Source of the DNA: Polynucleobacter aenigmaticus | GTDB taxonomy: Bacteria > Pseudomonadota > Gammaproteobacteria > Burkholderiales > Burkholderiaceae | Assembly (NCBI RefSeq): GCF_002206635.1 | Contig: NZ_NGUO01000006.1 | Coordinates: 41,221 to 105,220 of the forward strand | DNA: 64,000 bases | Direction of reading: 5' to 3' | Part shown: piece after piece, positions 54,479 to 63,528 of the stretch | Numbering within the stretch: position 1 is the first letter of the stretch | Layout: every line of letters starts with the position of its first letter | Notes under the pieces: model-generated | Database searches by the model: none | Seen by the model: only the letters and a program-made list of their open reading frames with translations | Told to the model about the DNA's origin: nothing | Position numbers and translations under genes: made by a program

Positions 54479-55434
54479 CTTTCTTTTCTATTCTCTTCGC
54501 CCTCATTGCTGAGCAATATCGCCCAGTAACTTCGACCCATTGGATCGCACGCACTAGCGCTCGCTGGTTAGATTGGGTCGCCGGCGAATTCGGTGGCAAG
54601 ACTGAGCAGGGTGCAAGTCCTGTCGGTGCACGCATGGCTTGTTTGGTTGCCTTCATTTTGCCGACATTCTTGGTGTTTGCCATTTACGTTACCTTCATGG
54701 TGAGCTACCCCATTCTTGGATTTGTGTGGAACGTATTAATTGCCTATTTATTTTTCGGCTTTCGTCAATTTAGCCACTCATTTACGGTAGTGCACGAAGC
54801 AATTGCGAATCATGATTTGCCAGCAGCACGCTTGGCGCTAGCCGAACGGTACGGCCCAGAACTAGACGCTAGCAATCTCACTGAGACCGAAGTGATTTCT
54901 TTGGCTTTGGAGCGCGCCATCATCGGCTCACATCACCATGTATTTGGTGTGCTGTTCTGGTTCATGATGCCAATGGGTCCTGCAGGGGTGGTCTTATATC
55001 GCTTAGCCGACACTGCTGCTCAGCGCTGGTCAGAAAAAGGGGACTTCAATTTAAGTGAAGCAGCACGTCATTTCTTCTACGTCTTAGATTGGGTTCCAGC
55101 GCGAATTACTGCGATGGGCTTTGCCATTGTTGGCAACTTTGAAGGCGCAGTCTATGCATGGCGTCATCTCACCGGTAAATGGTCTGACTCTTTATCCGCA
55201 GTGATCTTGGCGTCTGGTAGTGGCGCCTTAGGTGTGCGCTTGGGTGAGCCGATGAGCGAGCCTGATAGTGATGAAGCTTTACGTATGGCTGAAGCTGGTG
55301 AGCCAGTAATCTATGAAGTAGGTCTTGAGCCGAATGAGCGGACGATGCGTTCTGCTATTGGCTTGGTGTGGCGCTTGGTTATCGCTTGGATGGCTTTATT
55401 GCTAATGCTGACCATCGCTCTTTGGCTTGGCTGA
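54475..55434 (+). CDS. CobD/CbiB-family membrane protein
   Basis: 319 residues with about five membrane helices, starting MTFFSILFALIAEQYRPV. It belongs to the CobD/CbiB-AmpE-like family found in betaproteobacteria that often lack the cobalamin pathway, so a different role is likely. It overlaps the NUDIX gene by four bases. Its last 18 codons overlap the convergent rsgA end. Confidence 0.8.
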   Translation: MTFFSILFALIAEQYRPVTSTHWIARTSARWLDWVAGEFGGKTEQGASPVGARMACLVAFILPTFLVFAIYVTFMVSYPILGFVWNVLIAYLFFGFRQFSHSFTVVHEAIANHDLPAARLALAERYGPELDASNLTETEVISLALERAIIGSHHHVFGVLFWFMMPMGPAGVVLYRLADTAAQRWSEKGDFNLSEAARHFFYVLDWVPARITAMGFAIVGNFEGAVYAWRHLTGKWSDSLSAVILASGSGALGVRLGEPMSEPDSDEALRMAEAGEPVIYEVGLEPNERTMRSAIGLVWRLVIAWMALLLMLTIALWLG

Positions 55435-56392
55435 TTCCCTGAATCTGTGTATCGGCAGTTTTTGAGTCCGAGCGCAATTGTCTAAATAGCGCCAGTCTTT
55501 CTGGCGCTATTTCATTTCTGTCTACCGCTTCTCGTATTGCACAATCTGGTTCGGATTGGTGCGCGCAATTATGGAAACGACACTTGCCCAGCAAGTCATG
55601 AAACTCCCTAAAGGCATGCTCTAGTTCACTCACTGACATGTGCGCCAAGCCAAACTCCTGAAAACCCGGAGAATCAATCAAAGCGCCCAATTTTCCGCTG
55701 GCATCTCGACCCCAAGCCTCTGGTAGCTCAAAGTAGCGACAGGCGGTTGTGGTGTGTTTTCCGGTATCTAAGCGAACTGAATACTCTTGCGTAATCGCCG
55801 CTGCATTGGGAACCCAGGCGTTGAGCAGGCTGGATTTGCCCATGCCCGATTGCCCTACAAATACAGATACCTTGCCGCAAATAGCAGGGCGCAGGGCCTC
55901 TATAGAGGCTTCATCAAATTTGGCAGAGACTTCGGTAACCGGATATCCCATACGAGCATAAGGCGCAATGATTTTGCGTGCGTGCTCTAAGTTATCTTTG
56001 AGGTCGCATTTGTTGAGTAATATATGCAAGCCAATTTGATTAGTCTCTGCGGCAACTACTGCTCTACCTAAGAGGTCTGGAGAGAAAGCCGGTTGCGTGG
56101 CAAGTACGACTAATATTTGATCAACGTTCGAGGCAATCAATTTACTTTTAAAAGCATCAGAGCGATAGAGCAAATTTTCTCTCGGCTCGATACGAATAAT
56201 GCGCGCCTGATCGCTTGAAGTCATCTCTAGCAACATGCGATCGCCAACCGCACCAATATGCTGCTTTGCTGGTGTGCTCACTTGAATTAATTGACCAGCG
56301 GGGGCTTCATTTCCGCGCTCATCCTTGACTAAGCGCTGCGCTAAATAGTGCCTTCCATAGGAGGCAGTGAGTAGCGCGTGAAATTGTTCCAT
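55379..56392 (-). CDS. rsgA: small ribosomal subunit biogenesis GTPase RsgA
   Basis: 337 residues from the ATG at 56392; a TTG at 56404 is in frame but too close to the ribosome site AAGGAT. The circularly permuted GTPase order is seen: G4 LNKCDL first, then G1 GQSGMGKSSLLN and G3 DSPGFQEFG. A zinc knuckle CRFHNCAHQSEPDCAI closes the protein. It matures the 30S subunit. The 3' end overlaps the CobD-like gene by 56 bases on the opposite strand. It starts 15 bases behind an M48 protease gene. Confidence 0.95.
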   Translation of the reverse strand: MEQFHALLTASYGRHYLAQRLVKDERGNEAPAGQLIQVSTPAKQHIGAVGDRMLLEMTSSDQARIIRIEPRENLLYRSDAFKSKLIASNVDQILVVLATQPAFSPDLLGRAVVAAETNQIGLHILLNKCDLKDNLEHARKIIAPYARMGYPVTEVSAKFDEASIEALRPAICGKVSVFVGQSGMGKSSLLNAWVPNAAAITQEYSVRLDTGKHTTTACRYFELPEAWGRDASGKLGALIDSPGFQEFGLAHMSVSELEHAFREFHDLLGKCRFHNCAHQSEPDCAIREAVDRNEIAPERLALFRQLRSDSKTADTQIQGISQAKERWSALAIKPSKR

Positions 56393-56407
56393 TGATTTGA
56401 TCAATCC

Positions 56408-57667
56408 TTAGGACTCTGATTTAAAACGTTTGAGATTGGCAATGCGCAGCGGTGCTGGTGGATGCGAGCTATAAAAAGCGGTGTAGATTGGATCGGGCGT
56501 CAGGGTGGATGCATTGTCTTGATAGAGCTTTACTAATGCAGAGATTAAGTCAGTTGCAGAAGATTTATCTGCGGCAAAACCATCCGCTTCGTATTCGTGT
56601 TTGCGTGAAGCCAAACTAGAAAGTGGCGTAAGGAAAAAGCTAAATGCTGGCGACACCAACATGAAGAGCGCTAAAGCTAGGCCACCGTTATAGCCATTGG
56701 GATTGGGCATAACCCCGAGATCGTTGTAGAACCAGGGCTGTGTGCTGACCCAGCCTAAGAGTGCAAACGTTGCAAAGCTCAAGGCAAAAGAAACTAGCAA
56801 GCGTTTGCGAATATGGTTGCACTTGTAGTGACCAAGCTCATGAGCAAGCACAGCCTCAACTTCCCCGGGATTGAGCTTTTCAATCAAGGTATCAAAAAAG
56901 ACAATGCGCTTAGCTTTACCCATACCGGCAAAAAATGCATTGCCGTGCGCGCTACGTTTACTACCATCCATGACAAACAGACCTTGACTTGCAAAATCAC
57001 AACGGCTTAGTAAGGCTTCAATTTGCGTCTTGAGTGGTCCTTCTTCTAGAGCTTGAAACTTATTAAAGATGGGTGCGATAAATGTTGGGAAGATCCATTG
57101 CATTAAAAGACTAAAGACCGTGAGAACGCCCCAAGCCCAGAGCCACCAGAAATCACCGGCTTGAGCCATGAGGCTGAGGATGACCCAGAGCAGAGGAATG
57201 CCAATGGCACCGCCAATACCTAAGCCCTTGAACATGTCGCTAAAAAAGAGTTTGGCATTCATACGGTTAAAGCCAAAACGCTCTTCAAGATAAAACTGCT
57301 TGTACCAAGAAAAAGGCAGGTCAATAATTCCGGAAATCAACACAATGGAAACGAGCAGGGCAATTTGTTGCGCAACCCCTTCGCCTAACAATTGCAAGAG
57401 GCCCATATTAAGAATCTGTAATCCACCCAAGAGCGTGAAGGCAATCAAAATAATTGCGCTGACGCCATTTTCAAAAATGCCTAAGCGGAGTTTAGCTATG
57501 GTGTAGTCGGCAGCCTTTTGATGTTCTGCCAAGGTGATCTGAGAGGCGAATTCGGCAGGCACTACATCACGATTGATGGCGACGTGATGAATTTGGCGTT
57601 GGGACAACCAGTGGCGTAGACCAAAGCTGGCGATGAAGGCGATTAGAAAAACAATTGTGAATGTCAT
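56408..57667 (-). CDS. M48-family (Ste24/CAAX-prenyl-like) membrane endopeptidase
   Basis: 419 residues from the ATG at 57667. Seven or so membrane helices surround the zinc motif HELGH (in [13 protein letters not shown]), with the third ligand Glu in YEADGFAAD. It is the Ste24-like form, not the shorter HtpX. The role is membrane protein quality control or processing. It is divergent from orn with start codons only 3 bases apart (or 15 if orn starts at 57683), so promoters must overlap coding DNA. No ribosome site is clear. Confidence 0.9.
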   Translation of the reverse strand: MTFTIVFLIAFIASFGLRHWLSQRQIHHVAINRDVVPAEFASQITLAEHQKAADYTIAKLRLGIFENGVSAIILIAFTLLGGLQILNMGLLQLLGEGVAQQIALLVSIVLISGIIDLPFSWYKQFYLEERFGFNRMNAKLFFSDMFKGLGIGGAIGIPLLWVILSLMAQAGDFWWLWAWGVLTVFSLLMQWIFPTFIAPIFNKFQALEEGPLKTQIEALLSRCDFASQGLFVMDGSKRSAHGNAFFAGMGKAKRIVFFDTLIEKLNPGEVEAVLAHELGHYKCNHIRKRLLVSFALSFATFALLGWVSTQPWFYNDLGVMPNPNGYNGGLALALFMLVSPAFSFFLTPLSSLASRKHEYEADGFAADKSSATDLISALVKLYQDNASTLTPDPIYTAFYSSHPPAPLRIANLKRFKSES

Positions 57668-57682
57668 GAGATGATTATAGAT

Positions 57683-58270
57683 ATGAGTGAAAAAACAGTT
57701 ACCCCAGCAGCAAAGACGGCTCCAGCCAATGAACACCTGATTTGGGTGGATATGGAAATGTCGGGCTTAGATCCTGAAAAAGAGCGCATTTTGGAAATTG
57801 CCGTGATTGTGACCGATGCACACCTCAATACCATCGCAACAGCCCCTGTTTGGGTAGTCCATCAAGATGACGCCTTATTAGATGCAATGGATGCCTGGAA
57901 TAAGGGTACTCATGGGCGCTCAGGCCTGATTGATAAGGTCAAGGCCTCAACTACAGATGAAGCCAATGCTGAGGCTGAATGCATTGCCTTCCTCAAAAAA
58001 TACATCAAGCCAGGCATTGCACCAATGTGCGGCAATACGATTGGCCAAGATCGGCGCTTTATGGCGAAGTACATGCCAAAACTAGAAGCCTTCTTTCATT
58101 ATCGGAATATCGATGTTTCCACTCTCAAGGAGCTCTGCAAGCGCTGGCATCCTGAGTTGGTGAAGGGTTTTACTAAAAAGCAGGCCCATACCGCCTTGGC
58201 AGATATTGAAGAGTCCATTGAAGAGCTCAAGTACTACCGGGATAAATTTATTGTGCCTTTGCCAGAGTAA
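57683..58270 (+). CDS. orn: oligoribonuclease
   Basis: 195 residues from the ATG at 57683; an ATG at 57671 would add four. DEDDh exonuclease: [27 protein letters not shown] (D, E), [16 protein letters not shown] (D), and the [14 protein letters not shown] end with H and D. It digests two- to five-nucleotide RNA and pGpG, so it also ends c-di-GMP signalling. A short Ala/Pro/Lys-rich N-terminal tail is extra. Confidence 0.95.
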   Translation: MSEKTVTPAAKTAPANEHLIWVDMEMSGLDPEKERILEIAVIVTDAHLNTIATAPVWVVHQDDALLDAMDAWNKGTHGRSGLIDKVKASTTDEANAEAECIAFLKKYIKPGIAPMCGNTIGQDRRFMAKYMPKLEAFFHYRNIDVSTLKELCKRWHPELVKGFTKKQAHTALADIEESIEELKYYRDKFIVPLPE

Positions 58271-58296
58271 GGTCGGCATTCAAAAATCAGGAGGTC

Positions 58297-58323
58297 AAAA
58301 GGGTCTGTTAATAGACCCTTTTT
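58297..58323. terminator. bidirectional intrinsic terminator
   Basis: AAAAGGGTCT-GTTAAT-AGACCCTTTT is a perfect hairpin with A and T tracts. It serves both orn and the convergent mogA. Confidence 0.9.
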
Positions 58324-58348
58324 GTTTCCTTTTAAATCCTCTGCGACC

Positions 58349-58972
58349 TTATTTCTTAATAGCGCTTTTGGGCCTAAAGGCCTTAATGATTGCCTCATCA
58401 GTCTCGATATAGGGGCCGCCAATCAGATCAATGCAGTAAGGCACGGCGGCAAAGATCCCAGGCACAATCGATTTACCCTCAGCATCCTTCAATCCTTCTA
58501 GCGTTTCCTGAATGGATTTTGGCTGGCCTGGAAGATTAATGATGAGGGCTGTGTGACCCTCGATTTCTCGTAAAACAGCGGTCTGACGAGACAAAATGGC
58601 CGTAGGCACAAAGCGTAGGCTAATTTGACGCATTTGCTCGCCAAATCCAGGCATCTCACGGGTTCCAGCATCCATGGTGGCCTCAGGTGTCACATCTCTA
58701 AGGGAGGGGCCTGTGCCGCCCGTGGTGAGGATTAAATCGCATCCAAGCTCATCAGATAGCTCCACGATGGTTTCCGTGATCACCTCCCGCTCATCAGCAA
58801 TGAGGCGCTCATGAAAGACGCAGGGGGTGCGGAGGGCACTTTGTAGCCACATCTGCAGGGCGGGAACGCCTTCGTCGGTATAAACACCCTTGCTCGCTCT
58901 ATCGGAGATCGAGATTAGGCCGATTTTGATTTCATTAGGGGAGGATCTTTTCCAAGCTTCGGTATGCTTCAT
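58349..58972 (-). CDS. mogA: molybdopterin adenylyltransferase MogA
   Basis: 207 residues. IGLISISDRASKGVYTDEGVPAL and the loop LILTTGGTGPSLRDVTPEA are the MogA/MoaB signature, with LPGQPKSIQETLEG following. It adenylylates molybdopterin before molybdenum insertion. No other cofactor genes are near. It lies divergent from pmbA by 26 bases. Confidence 0.93.
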   Translation of the reverse strand: MKHTEAWKRSSPNEIKIGLISISDRASKGVYTDEGVPALQMWLQSALRTPCVFHERLIADEREVITETIVELSDELGCDLILTTGGTGPSLRDVTPEATMDAGTREMPGFGEQMRQISLRFVPTAILSRQTAVLREIEGHTALIINLPGQPKSIQETLEGLKDAEGKSIVPGIFAAVPYCIDLIGGPYIETDEAIIKAFRPKSAIKK

Positions 58973-58998
58973 GTTTCTATTCTAGCTATTATTAGGGC

Positions 58999-60345
58999 AT
59001 GTTTACACACTCATCAAATCAGTTTCAAGAAATCATTGAATTCATGCTCAAAGAGGCCAAAAGACGGGGCGCTTCTGATGCCGTAGCAGAGGTTTCTGAA
59101 GGTCAGGGCCTCTCGGTCACCGTTCGCAAAGGTGAGGTCGAGACGATTGAACAAAGTCTAGATAAGCAGGTAGGCGTTACGGTCTTTTTGGGGCACCATC
59201 GAGGCAATGCTAGTACAAGTGATTTTTCTAAGAGCTCCTTAAAGGCAACGGTCGAGGCTGCGTACCATATTGCCCAACATACAGCAGAAGATCTGTGCGC
59301 TGGTCCTGCTGAAAAATCACTACTAGAAAAGCATCCACTTGATTTGGATTTATTTCATCCGTGGGATTTAGATTCTGCAACAGCAATCGATATCGCTCGA
59401 ACTGCAGAGGGCGCTGCCTTTGCAGTGAGCAAGCAAATTCAGAACAGTGATGGCGCTTCGGTATCGGCGCATCATTCGCATTTCATGATGGGAACAAGCC
59501 ATGGCTTTATGGGGGGCTATCCATTCTCACGTCACTACATTTCATGTGCACCAATCGCTAATGAAGGTGGTAAAAAATCCCGCATGCAAAGAGATGACTG
59601 GTATTCCAGTTCACGCATTCCGCAGGAGTTAGCTGATCCAGCGGCGATTGGTAAGTATGCTGCAGAGCGTGCACTCTCACGCCTAAAAGCGCGCTCAATA
59701 ACTACGCGTCGTTGCCCAGTCATTTTTGAGGCACCCTTGGCAGCCGGCCTATTGGGTGGATTGGTTCAGGCAGTATCGGGCGGCGCCTTATATCGTCGCT
59801 CTAGTTTTCTATTGGATAGTTTAGGCAAGCAGGTTTTACCTAAGCATGTCAGTCTCTTTGAGAACCCCCACCTGAAGGCAATGACAGGAAGTACACCTTT
59901 TGATGAGGAGGGTGTGAAAACTGCCGCTAGAACCGTGGTCGAAAAAGGAATTTTACAGGGCTATTTCTTATCCACATATTCCGCTAGAAAACTGGGTATG
60001 AAAACCACTGGTAATGCCGGAGGCTCACACCACCTGACATTGCAAAGTCGCAAGACACCCAAAGGTGGATTGCCTGCGCTCTTAAAAGAAATGGGTACCG
60101 GCCTGCTGGTAACTGAGCTAATGGGCCAAGGTGTGAATTACGTCACCGGAGATTACTCTCGCGGAGCCTTTGGTTACTGGGTGGAAAATGGTGAAATTCA
60201 GTACCCAGTTGAAGAGATCACGATTGCGGGTAACTTGCGCGATATGCTTTTGGATATTCAAATGATTGGTAGTGACACATTAATTCGCGGCACTAAAGAA
60301 ACAGGTTCCATCTTGATTGGATCGATGACCGTTGGCGGAAAATAA
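58999..60345 (+). CDS. pmbA: metalloprotease PmbA/TldE
   Basis: 448 residues of the PmbA/TldD family. The end shows the typical TGNAGGSHHLTLQ, GTGLLVTELMGQGVNYVTGDYSRGAFGYWVENG and GNLRDMLLDIQMIGSD. With TldD it trims peptides such as microcin precursors and the CcdA antitoxin; TldD is not in this window. It is followed 69 bases later by a TRAP-type binding protein. Confidence 0.94.
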   Translation: MFTHSSNQFQEIIEFMLKEAKRRGASDAVAEVSEGQGLSVTVRKGEVETIEQSLDKQVGVTVFLGHHRGNASTSDFSKSSLKATVEAAYHIAQHTAEDLCAGPAEKSLLEKHPLDLDLFHPWDLDSATAIDIARTAEGAAFAVSKQIQNSDGASVSAHHSHFMMGTSHGFMGGYPFSRHYISCAPIANEGGKKSRMQRDDWYSSSRIPQELADPAAIGKYAAERALSRLKARSITTRRCPVIFEAPLAAGLLGGLVQAVSGGALYRRSSFLLDSLGKQVLPKHVSLFENPHLKAMTGSTPFDEEGVKTAARTVVEKGILQGYFLSTYSARKLGMKTTGNAGGSHHLTLQSRKTPKGGLPALLKEMGTGLLVTELMGQGVNYVTGDYSRGAFGYWVENGEIQYPVEEITIAGNLRDMLLDIQMIGSDTLIRGTKETGSILIGSMTVGGK

Positions 60346-60414
60346 AACAGCGGCACTAAGAAAATAGAAGTAAAAACACAAGAATAGAAATAATTTACTT
60401 TGGAGGAGGCAGTA

Positions 60415-61497
60415 ATGCAAAGACGTTCCTTTTTAAAGAAAGCCACTATTGGTGCAGGCGCAGCAGCATTGGCTGTCCCAGCTATTGCACAGAGTTTGCC
60501 AACACTCAATTGGCGTTTGGTATCGAGTTTCCCTAAATCTTTAGATAACCTATTTGGCACCCCAGAAGTATTTGCGAGCGCCTTACGTAAAGCGACCGAT
60601 GGCAAATTCAATGTGAAAGTATTTGCTGCTGGCGAAGTCGTTCCAGCCTTGCAAGTATTGGATGCGGTTCAGAACGGCACGGTGGAGTGTGGTCACACAG
60701 CAAGTTATTACTATCTAGGCAAGAACAGCGCGTTTATCTTTGATACGGCCGCACCTTTTGGCATGACGGCACGTCAGCAAACGGCTTGGATGTTGCATGG
60801 TAACGGTATGAAATTAATGCGAGAGCTCTTTGCGAGCTACAACATTGTGAACTTCTTGGGCGGTCAAACGGGCACGCAAATGGGTGGCTGGTTCCGCAAA
60901 GAGATTAAGTCCCCTGAGGATCTGAAGGGGCTTAAATTCCGTATCGCTGGTTTTGCAGGACAAGTACTTGCTAAGTTGGGCGTTGTTCCTCAGCAATTAC
61001 CTGCTGGTGAAATTTATTCGGCTTTAGAAAAAGGCACGATTGATGCTGCTGAATTTGTGGGTCCTTACGACGATGAGAAGTTGGGCTTAGCTAAAGTAGC
61101 AAAAAATTACTATTACCCTGCTTTCTGGGAGGGCGCAGCTGGACTCTCATTCTTGGTCAATAAGAAACAGTGGGATTCCTTGCCACCTCCTTACCAAGCC
61201 GCATGGGAAGCTGCTTGCTTTGAGGCGCATACCGATATGTGCGCCAGGTACGATGCCTTAAATCCACCAGCATTACAGCGCCTGATTCAGAATGGCGCCG
61301 TATTGCGCAAGTTCAATACTTCGGTGTTGGATGCCTGCTTTAAAGCAACTCAAGAAACCTACGCTGAGGAGTCTGCAAAAAATCCTCAGTTCAAGAAAAT
61401 ATTTGAGGACTATCGCGTTTTTAGAAACATGGAAGCACAGTGGTTTAACGTAGCTGAACAGGCGTTTGCCCAGTACAGTTTTGCTAAGAAGCTTTGA
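60415..61497 (+). CDS. TRAP-type substrate-binding protein (DctP-like), Tat signal
   Basis: 360 residues from the ATG at 60415, which has GGAGGAGG ahead. The twin-arginine leader QRRSFLKKATIGAGAAALAVPAIA is clear, so it folds in the cytosol before export. The DctP fold shows WRLVSSFPKSLDNLFG and the family carboxylate-binding region KEIKSPEDLKGLKFRIAG. The matching DctQ and DctM genes are not nearby, so it may serve a distant transporter. Ligands of this subgroup include pyruvate, keto acids and lactate. It closes the core block before the island. Confidence 0.9.
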   Translation: MQRRSFLKKATIGAGAAALAVPAIAQSLPTLNWRLVSSFPKSLDNLFGTPEVFASALRKATDGKFNVKVFAAGEVVPALQVLDAVQNGTVECGHTASYYYLGKNSAFIFDTAAPFGMTARQQTAWMLHGNGMKLMRELFASYNIVNFLGGQTGTQMGGWFRKEIKSPEDLKGLKFRIAGFAGQVLAKLGVVPQQLPAGEIYSALEKGTIDAAEFVGPYDDEKLGLAKVAKNYYYPAFWEGAAGLSFLVNKKQWDSLPPPYQAAWEAACFEAHTDMCARYDALNPPALQRLIQNGAVLRKFNTSVLDACFKATQETYAEESAKNPQFKKIFEDYRVFRNMEAQWFNVAEQAFAQYSFAKKL

Positions 61498-61593
61498 TAA
61501 TAGAGCAAGATCTTCGTGATTTTCTGGTACACAAAGTACTTTGATTTGGTTTGGAGGGCGGCTGTTTTCGACCCTCAGCAGAAATCCAAAAAA

Positions 61594-61615
61594 TAACCAC
61601 CCGAAGGTGGTTTTG
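61594..61615 (+). terminator. intrinsic terminator-like hairpin
   Basis: AACCACC-CGAA-GGTGGTT with a GNRA-like loop and TTT after it. It lies about 100 bases behind the TRAP binding-protein gene and next to the tRNA-like fragment. Confidence 0.65.
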
Positions 61616-61623
61616 GTGTTTCT

Positions 61624-61645
61624 TGGTGGCCCGGGGCGGAATCGA
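61624..61645 (-). other. tRNA 3'-end fragment (tRNA-Phe-like), likely attachment-site remnant
   Basis: On the minus strand 22 bases read TCGATTCCGCCCCGGGCCACCA, which is the TPsiC loop, the 3' half of its stem, the 3' acceptor strand and CCA of a tRNA. From memory this matches the betaproteobacterial tRNA-Phe 3' end. The 5' side does not pair (CCCTA instead of a GGTGG-type stem), so it is not a gene. Such fragments mark one end of an element integrated in a tRNA 3' end. Accessory genes follow on the right. Confidence 0.6.
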
Positions 61646-61708
61646 CTAGGGCCTAGGATGTCTAACTCTGCTTTAGACTACTCATAACTACTTCTTCCTA
61701 AGGCTCAA

Positions 61709-62059
61709 ATGGCTTGGATCATCACCAAATATTTACTAACAGCAGGAATGGTTGTATTCATTTCTGAAGTTGCCAAACGAAGCGATAGGTTGGGTGGCTT
61801 TATTGCGGCATTGCCACTGATGACTCTACTAACTCTTGTATGGCTCTATGTGGAAAACCAACCTGAAGAGAAAATAGCCAATCACGCCTATTACACCTTT
61901 TGGTACGTTATTCCAACACTACCGATGTTCTTGTTATTCCCATACTTGCTTCCAAAGATTGGATTTTGGATGACGATGGGTGGGTGCGTAGTGGCAACAG
62001 TTATCTGCTTTGGATTATTTGCCCTTGTAGTGAGGGTTTTTGGAATTCAACTTCTCTGA
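61709..62059 (+). CDS. DUF3147-like membrane protein
   Basis: 116 residues with four membrane helices (AWIITKYLLTAGMVVFISEVAKRSDRLGGFIAALPLMTL). The G-G-F-I-A-A-L-P motif after helix 1 is that of the DUF3147 family. Function unknown; possibly a small transporter. It stands alone, with 168 bases of no recognisable gene after it. Confidence 0.75.
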   Translation: MAWIITKYLLTAGMVVFISEVAKRSDRLGGFIAALPLMTLLTLVWLYVENQPEEKIANHAYYTFWYVIPTLPMFLLFPYLLPKIGFWMTMGGCVVATVICFGLFALVVRVFGIQLL

Positions 62060-62228
62060 GTAATGGCTGCTAAGGCCGAAAGCAGATATCAAGCGTCTAG
62101 TTGTTAGATGCTGAATAAGTTTGCTCCATTTAGAGCGGACGATAACCAGTCCTCTTTCCAGCGAGGCTTGATATGAAGGGGCTTACGAATGATGGCTAAT
62201 GACTAAACGCTTCGTTGCTCCAAACGAT

Positions 62229-62882
62229 TTAATCTAACAAATGCCCAGTCTTCACAAAGATAGTGCAACCCTCTTTGCTAAAGGGCTGATGCAAGCTCAT
62301 GTGGGGACTTCTGATCCATGATCCAGCAGGATAGCGGCCATGCTCATCTTCAAACACGCCATCAATCACAAAGATTTCTTCGCCACCGTAATGCTTGTGT
62401 GGATTGAAATAGGTTTTAGGTGCCCAGCGAACTAGAGTTGATCCACTTCCTTGCTGCATCAGCGGCATAACCGTAAGACCAGGAACCATACCTTGATGCC
62501 AGGGGGCTGTTTTCGTATCAATAATTTCTCGCTCGACTTGATCTGGCCCGAGATGTCTAAGTTTCACGAAAAGAGTGCACCCAGACTGACTAAAGGGTGC
62601 ATGTGATGAGCCTGGTGGGTTCATGATGTATGTGCCAGCTGGATAGTCGCCGGTTTCATCACTAAATATTCCATCTAAAACTAAGATCTCCTCACCAAAT
62701 TCATGAGTATGAGTTGCAAATTTAGATCCAGGTTGATAGCGAACGATTGAGGTTGCTTTTGCAACCTCATCACCAAGTCGATCGAGTATTCGTCTTTTAA
62801 CTCCTAGCTCTGGACTAGCAACCCAAGGTAAGTCATGGTAATTAATTACAACTTTTTGACTGTAATCAGCATTGATATTCAT
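62229..62882 (-). CDS. tandem-cupin protein (ChrR-like cupin)
   Basis: 217 residues from the ATG at 62882, which begins MNINADYSQKVVINYHDLPW; a longer frame to 62957 is unlikely. Two cupin domains in tandem share the pattern H-x-H...EE...H: FATHTHEFGEEILVLDG then SSHAPF, and FNPHKHYGGEEIFVIDG then LHQPF. Both should bind a metal. The family is that of the anti-sigma ChrR C-terminal cupin, but the N-terminal zinc anti-sigma part is absent and no sigma factor is nearby. It starts about 80 bases from the IS left end, so its own promoter may be affected by the insertion. Confidence 0.82.
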   Translation of the reverse strand: MNINADYSQKVVINYHDLPWVASPELGVKRRILDRLGDEVAKATSIVRYQPGSKFATHTHEFGEEILVLDGIFSDETGDYPAGTYIMNPPGSSHAPFSQSGCTLFVKLRHLGPDQVEREIIDTKTAPWHQGMVPGLTVMPLMQQGSGSTLVRWAPKTYFNPHKHYGGEEIFVIDGVFEDEHGRYPAGSWIRSPHMSLHQPFSKEGCTIFVKTGHLLD

Positions 62883-62970
62883 TTGTATATTTAGAGATTT
62901 GAAAACATTACAAAGCATAACAAGCAAATGATGTGTACGCTCTATTAAAAAAACCACCCAAATGAACTGA

Positions 62971-63014
62971 CCCCCAAAAGTTGGACGTTATGTCCAACCA
63001 AGGGGGTTTTGTTT
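62971..63014. terminator. nested hairpin at the IS left end
   Basis: CCCCC...GGGGG encloses TTGGAC-GTTAT-GTCCAA, followed by TTTTGTTTT just before the orfA ATG. It can act as a terminator against outside transcription and covers the terminal repeat. Confidence 0.65.
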
Positions 63015-63015
63015 T

Positions 63016-63528
63016 ATGAGCAAGTACAGCAAGCAGTTCAAGCTAAAGGTAGTTAAAGAGTTTCTAAAGTCAGGCGGTCTTAAGCGGGTAGGTCACTTAT
63101 TTGAGATTAGTCACTCAGATGTCCGCAAATGGACTTTGGCCTATCAAGCACATGGCCATAGCGGTCTCAATCCCAGCTACCAACGCCATTCCCCAGAGTT
63201 CAAAGTCCAAGTTCTGCGGTACATGGCTGTGCATCAGATATCAGCTAGGCCAGCTGCCGCCCACTTTAGCATTGGGAGTATGACCACAATTTTGCAATGG
63301 CAAAAACTCTACAATGAGGGCGGTATTACAGCCCTTGCTAATCAACCTGTAGGACGACCGCCTATGCCCCACTTTAATATCAAAGCGCTACTCAAAAAGC
63401 CCGTCTCTGAGCTCACGCCTGCAGAGATGCGAAGACGCTTGGAGTATGCCGAAGCTGAGGCTGCCTATCTAAAAAAGTTAGAAGCCTTAGCTCAGAGCAA
63501 AGCAGTAAAAGAGAACAAGCCCAAGTAA
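63016..63528 (+). CDS. IS150-group transposase OrfA
   Basis: 170 residues with two helix-turn-helix regions (KRVGHLFEISHSDVRKWTLAY and ARPAAAHFSIGSMTTILQWQ), the LysR-like DNA-binding part of IS3-type transposases. A leucine-rich stretch (EAEAAYLKKLEALAQ) at the end mediates multimerisation. It has a GGGGG site ahead. A slippery heptamer near its end sends ribosomes into orfB. Confidence 0.93.
   Translation: MSKYSKQFKLKVVKEFLKSGGLKRVGHLFEISHSDVRKWTLAYQAHGHSGLNPSYQRHSPEFKVQVLRYMAVHQISARPAAAHFSIGSMTTILQWQKLYNEGGITALANQPVGRPPMPHFNIKALLKKPVSELTPAEMRRRLEYAEAEAAYLKKLEALAQSKAVKENKPK
63471..63477 (+). promoter_or_regulatory. programmed -1 frameshift site A AAA AAG
   Basis: The heptamer A AAA AAG falls in the orfA frame as cta aaa aag, the canonical slippery motif of IS3-family elements. 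A -1 slip enters the orfB frame, which is open from here on. A second A-rich AAAAG at 63507-63511 also lies in the overlap. Confidence 0.85.

Noticed and set aside
61620..61700. A complete tRNA gene
   Set aside because: Only the 3' end fits; the TPsiC 5' strand, the anticodon arm and the 5' acceptor strand are missing.
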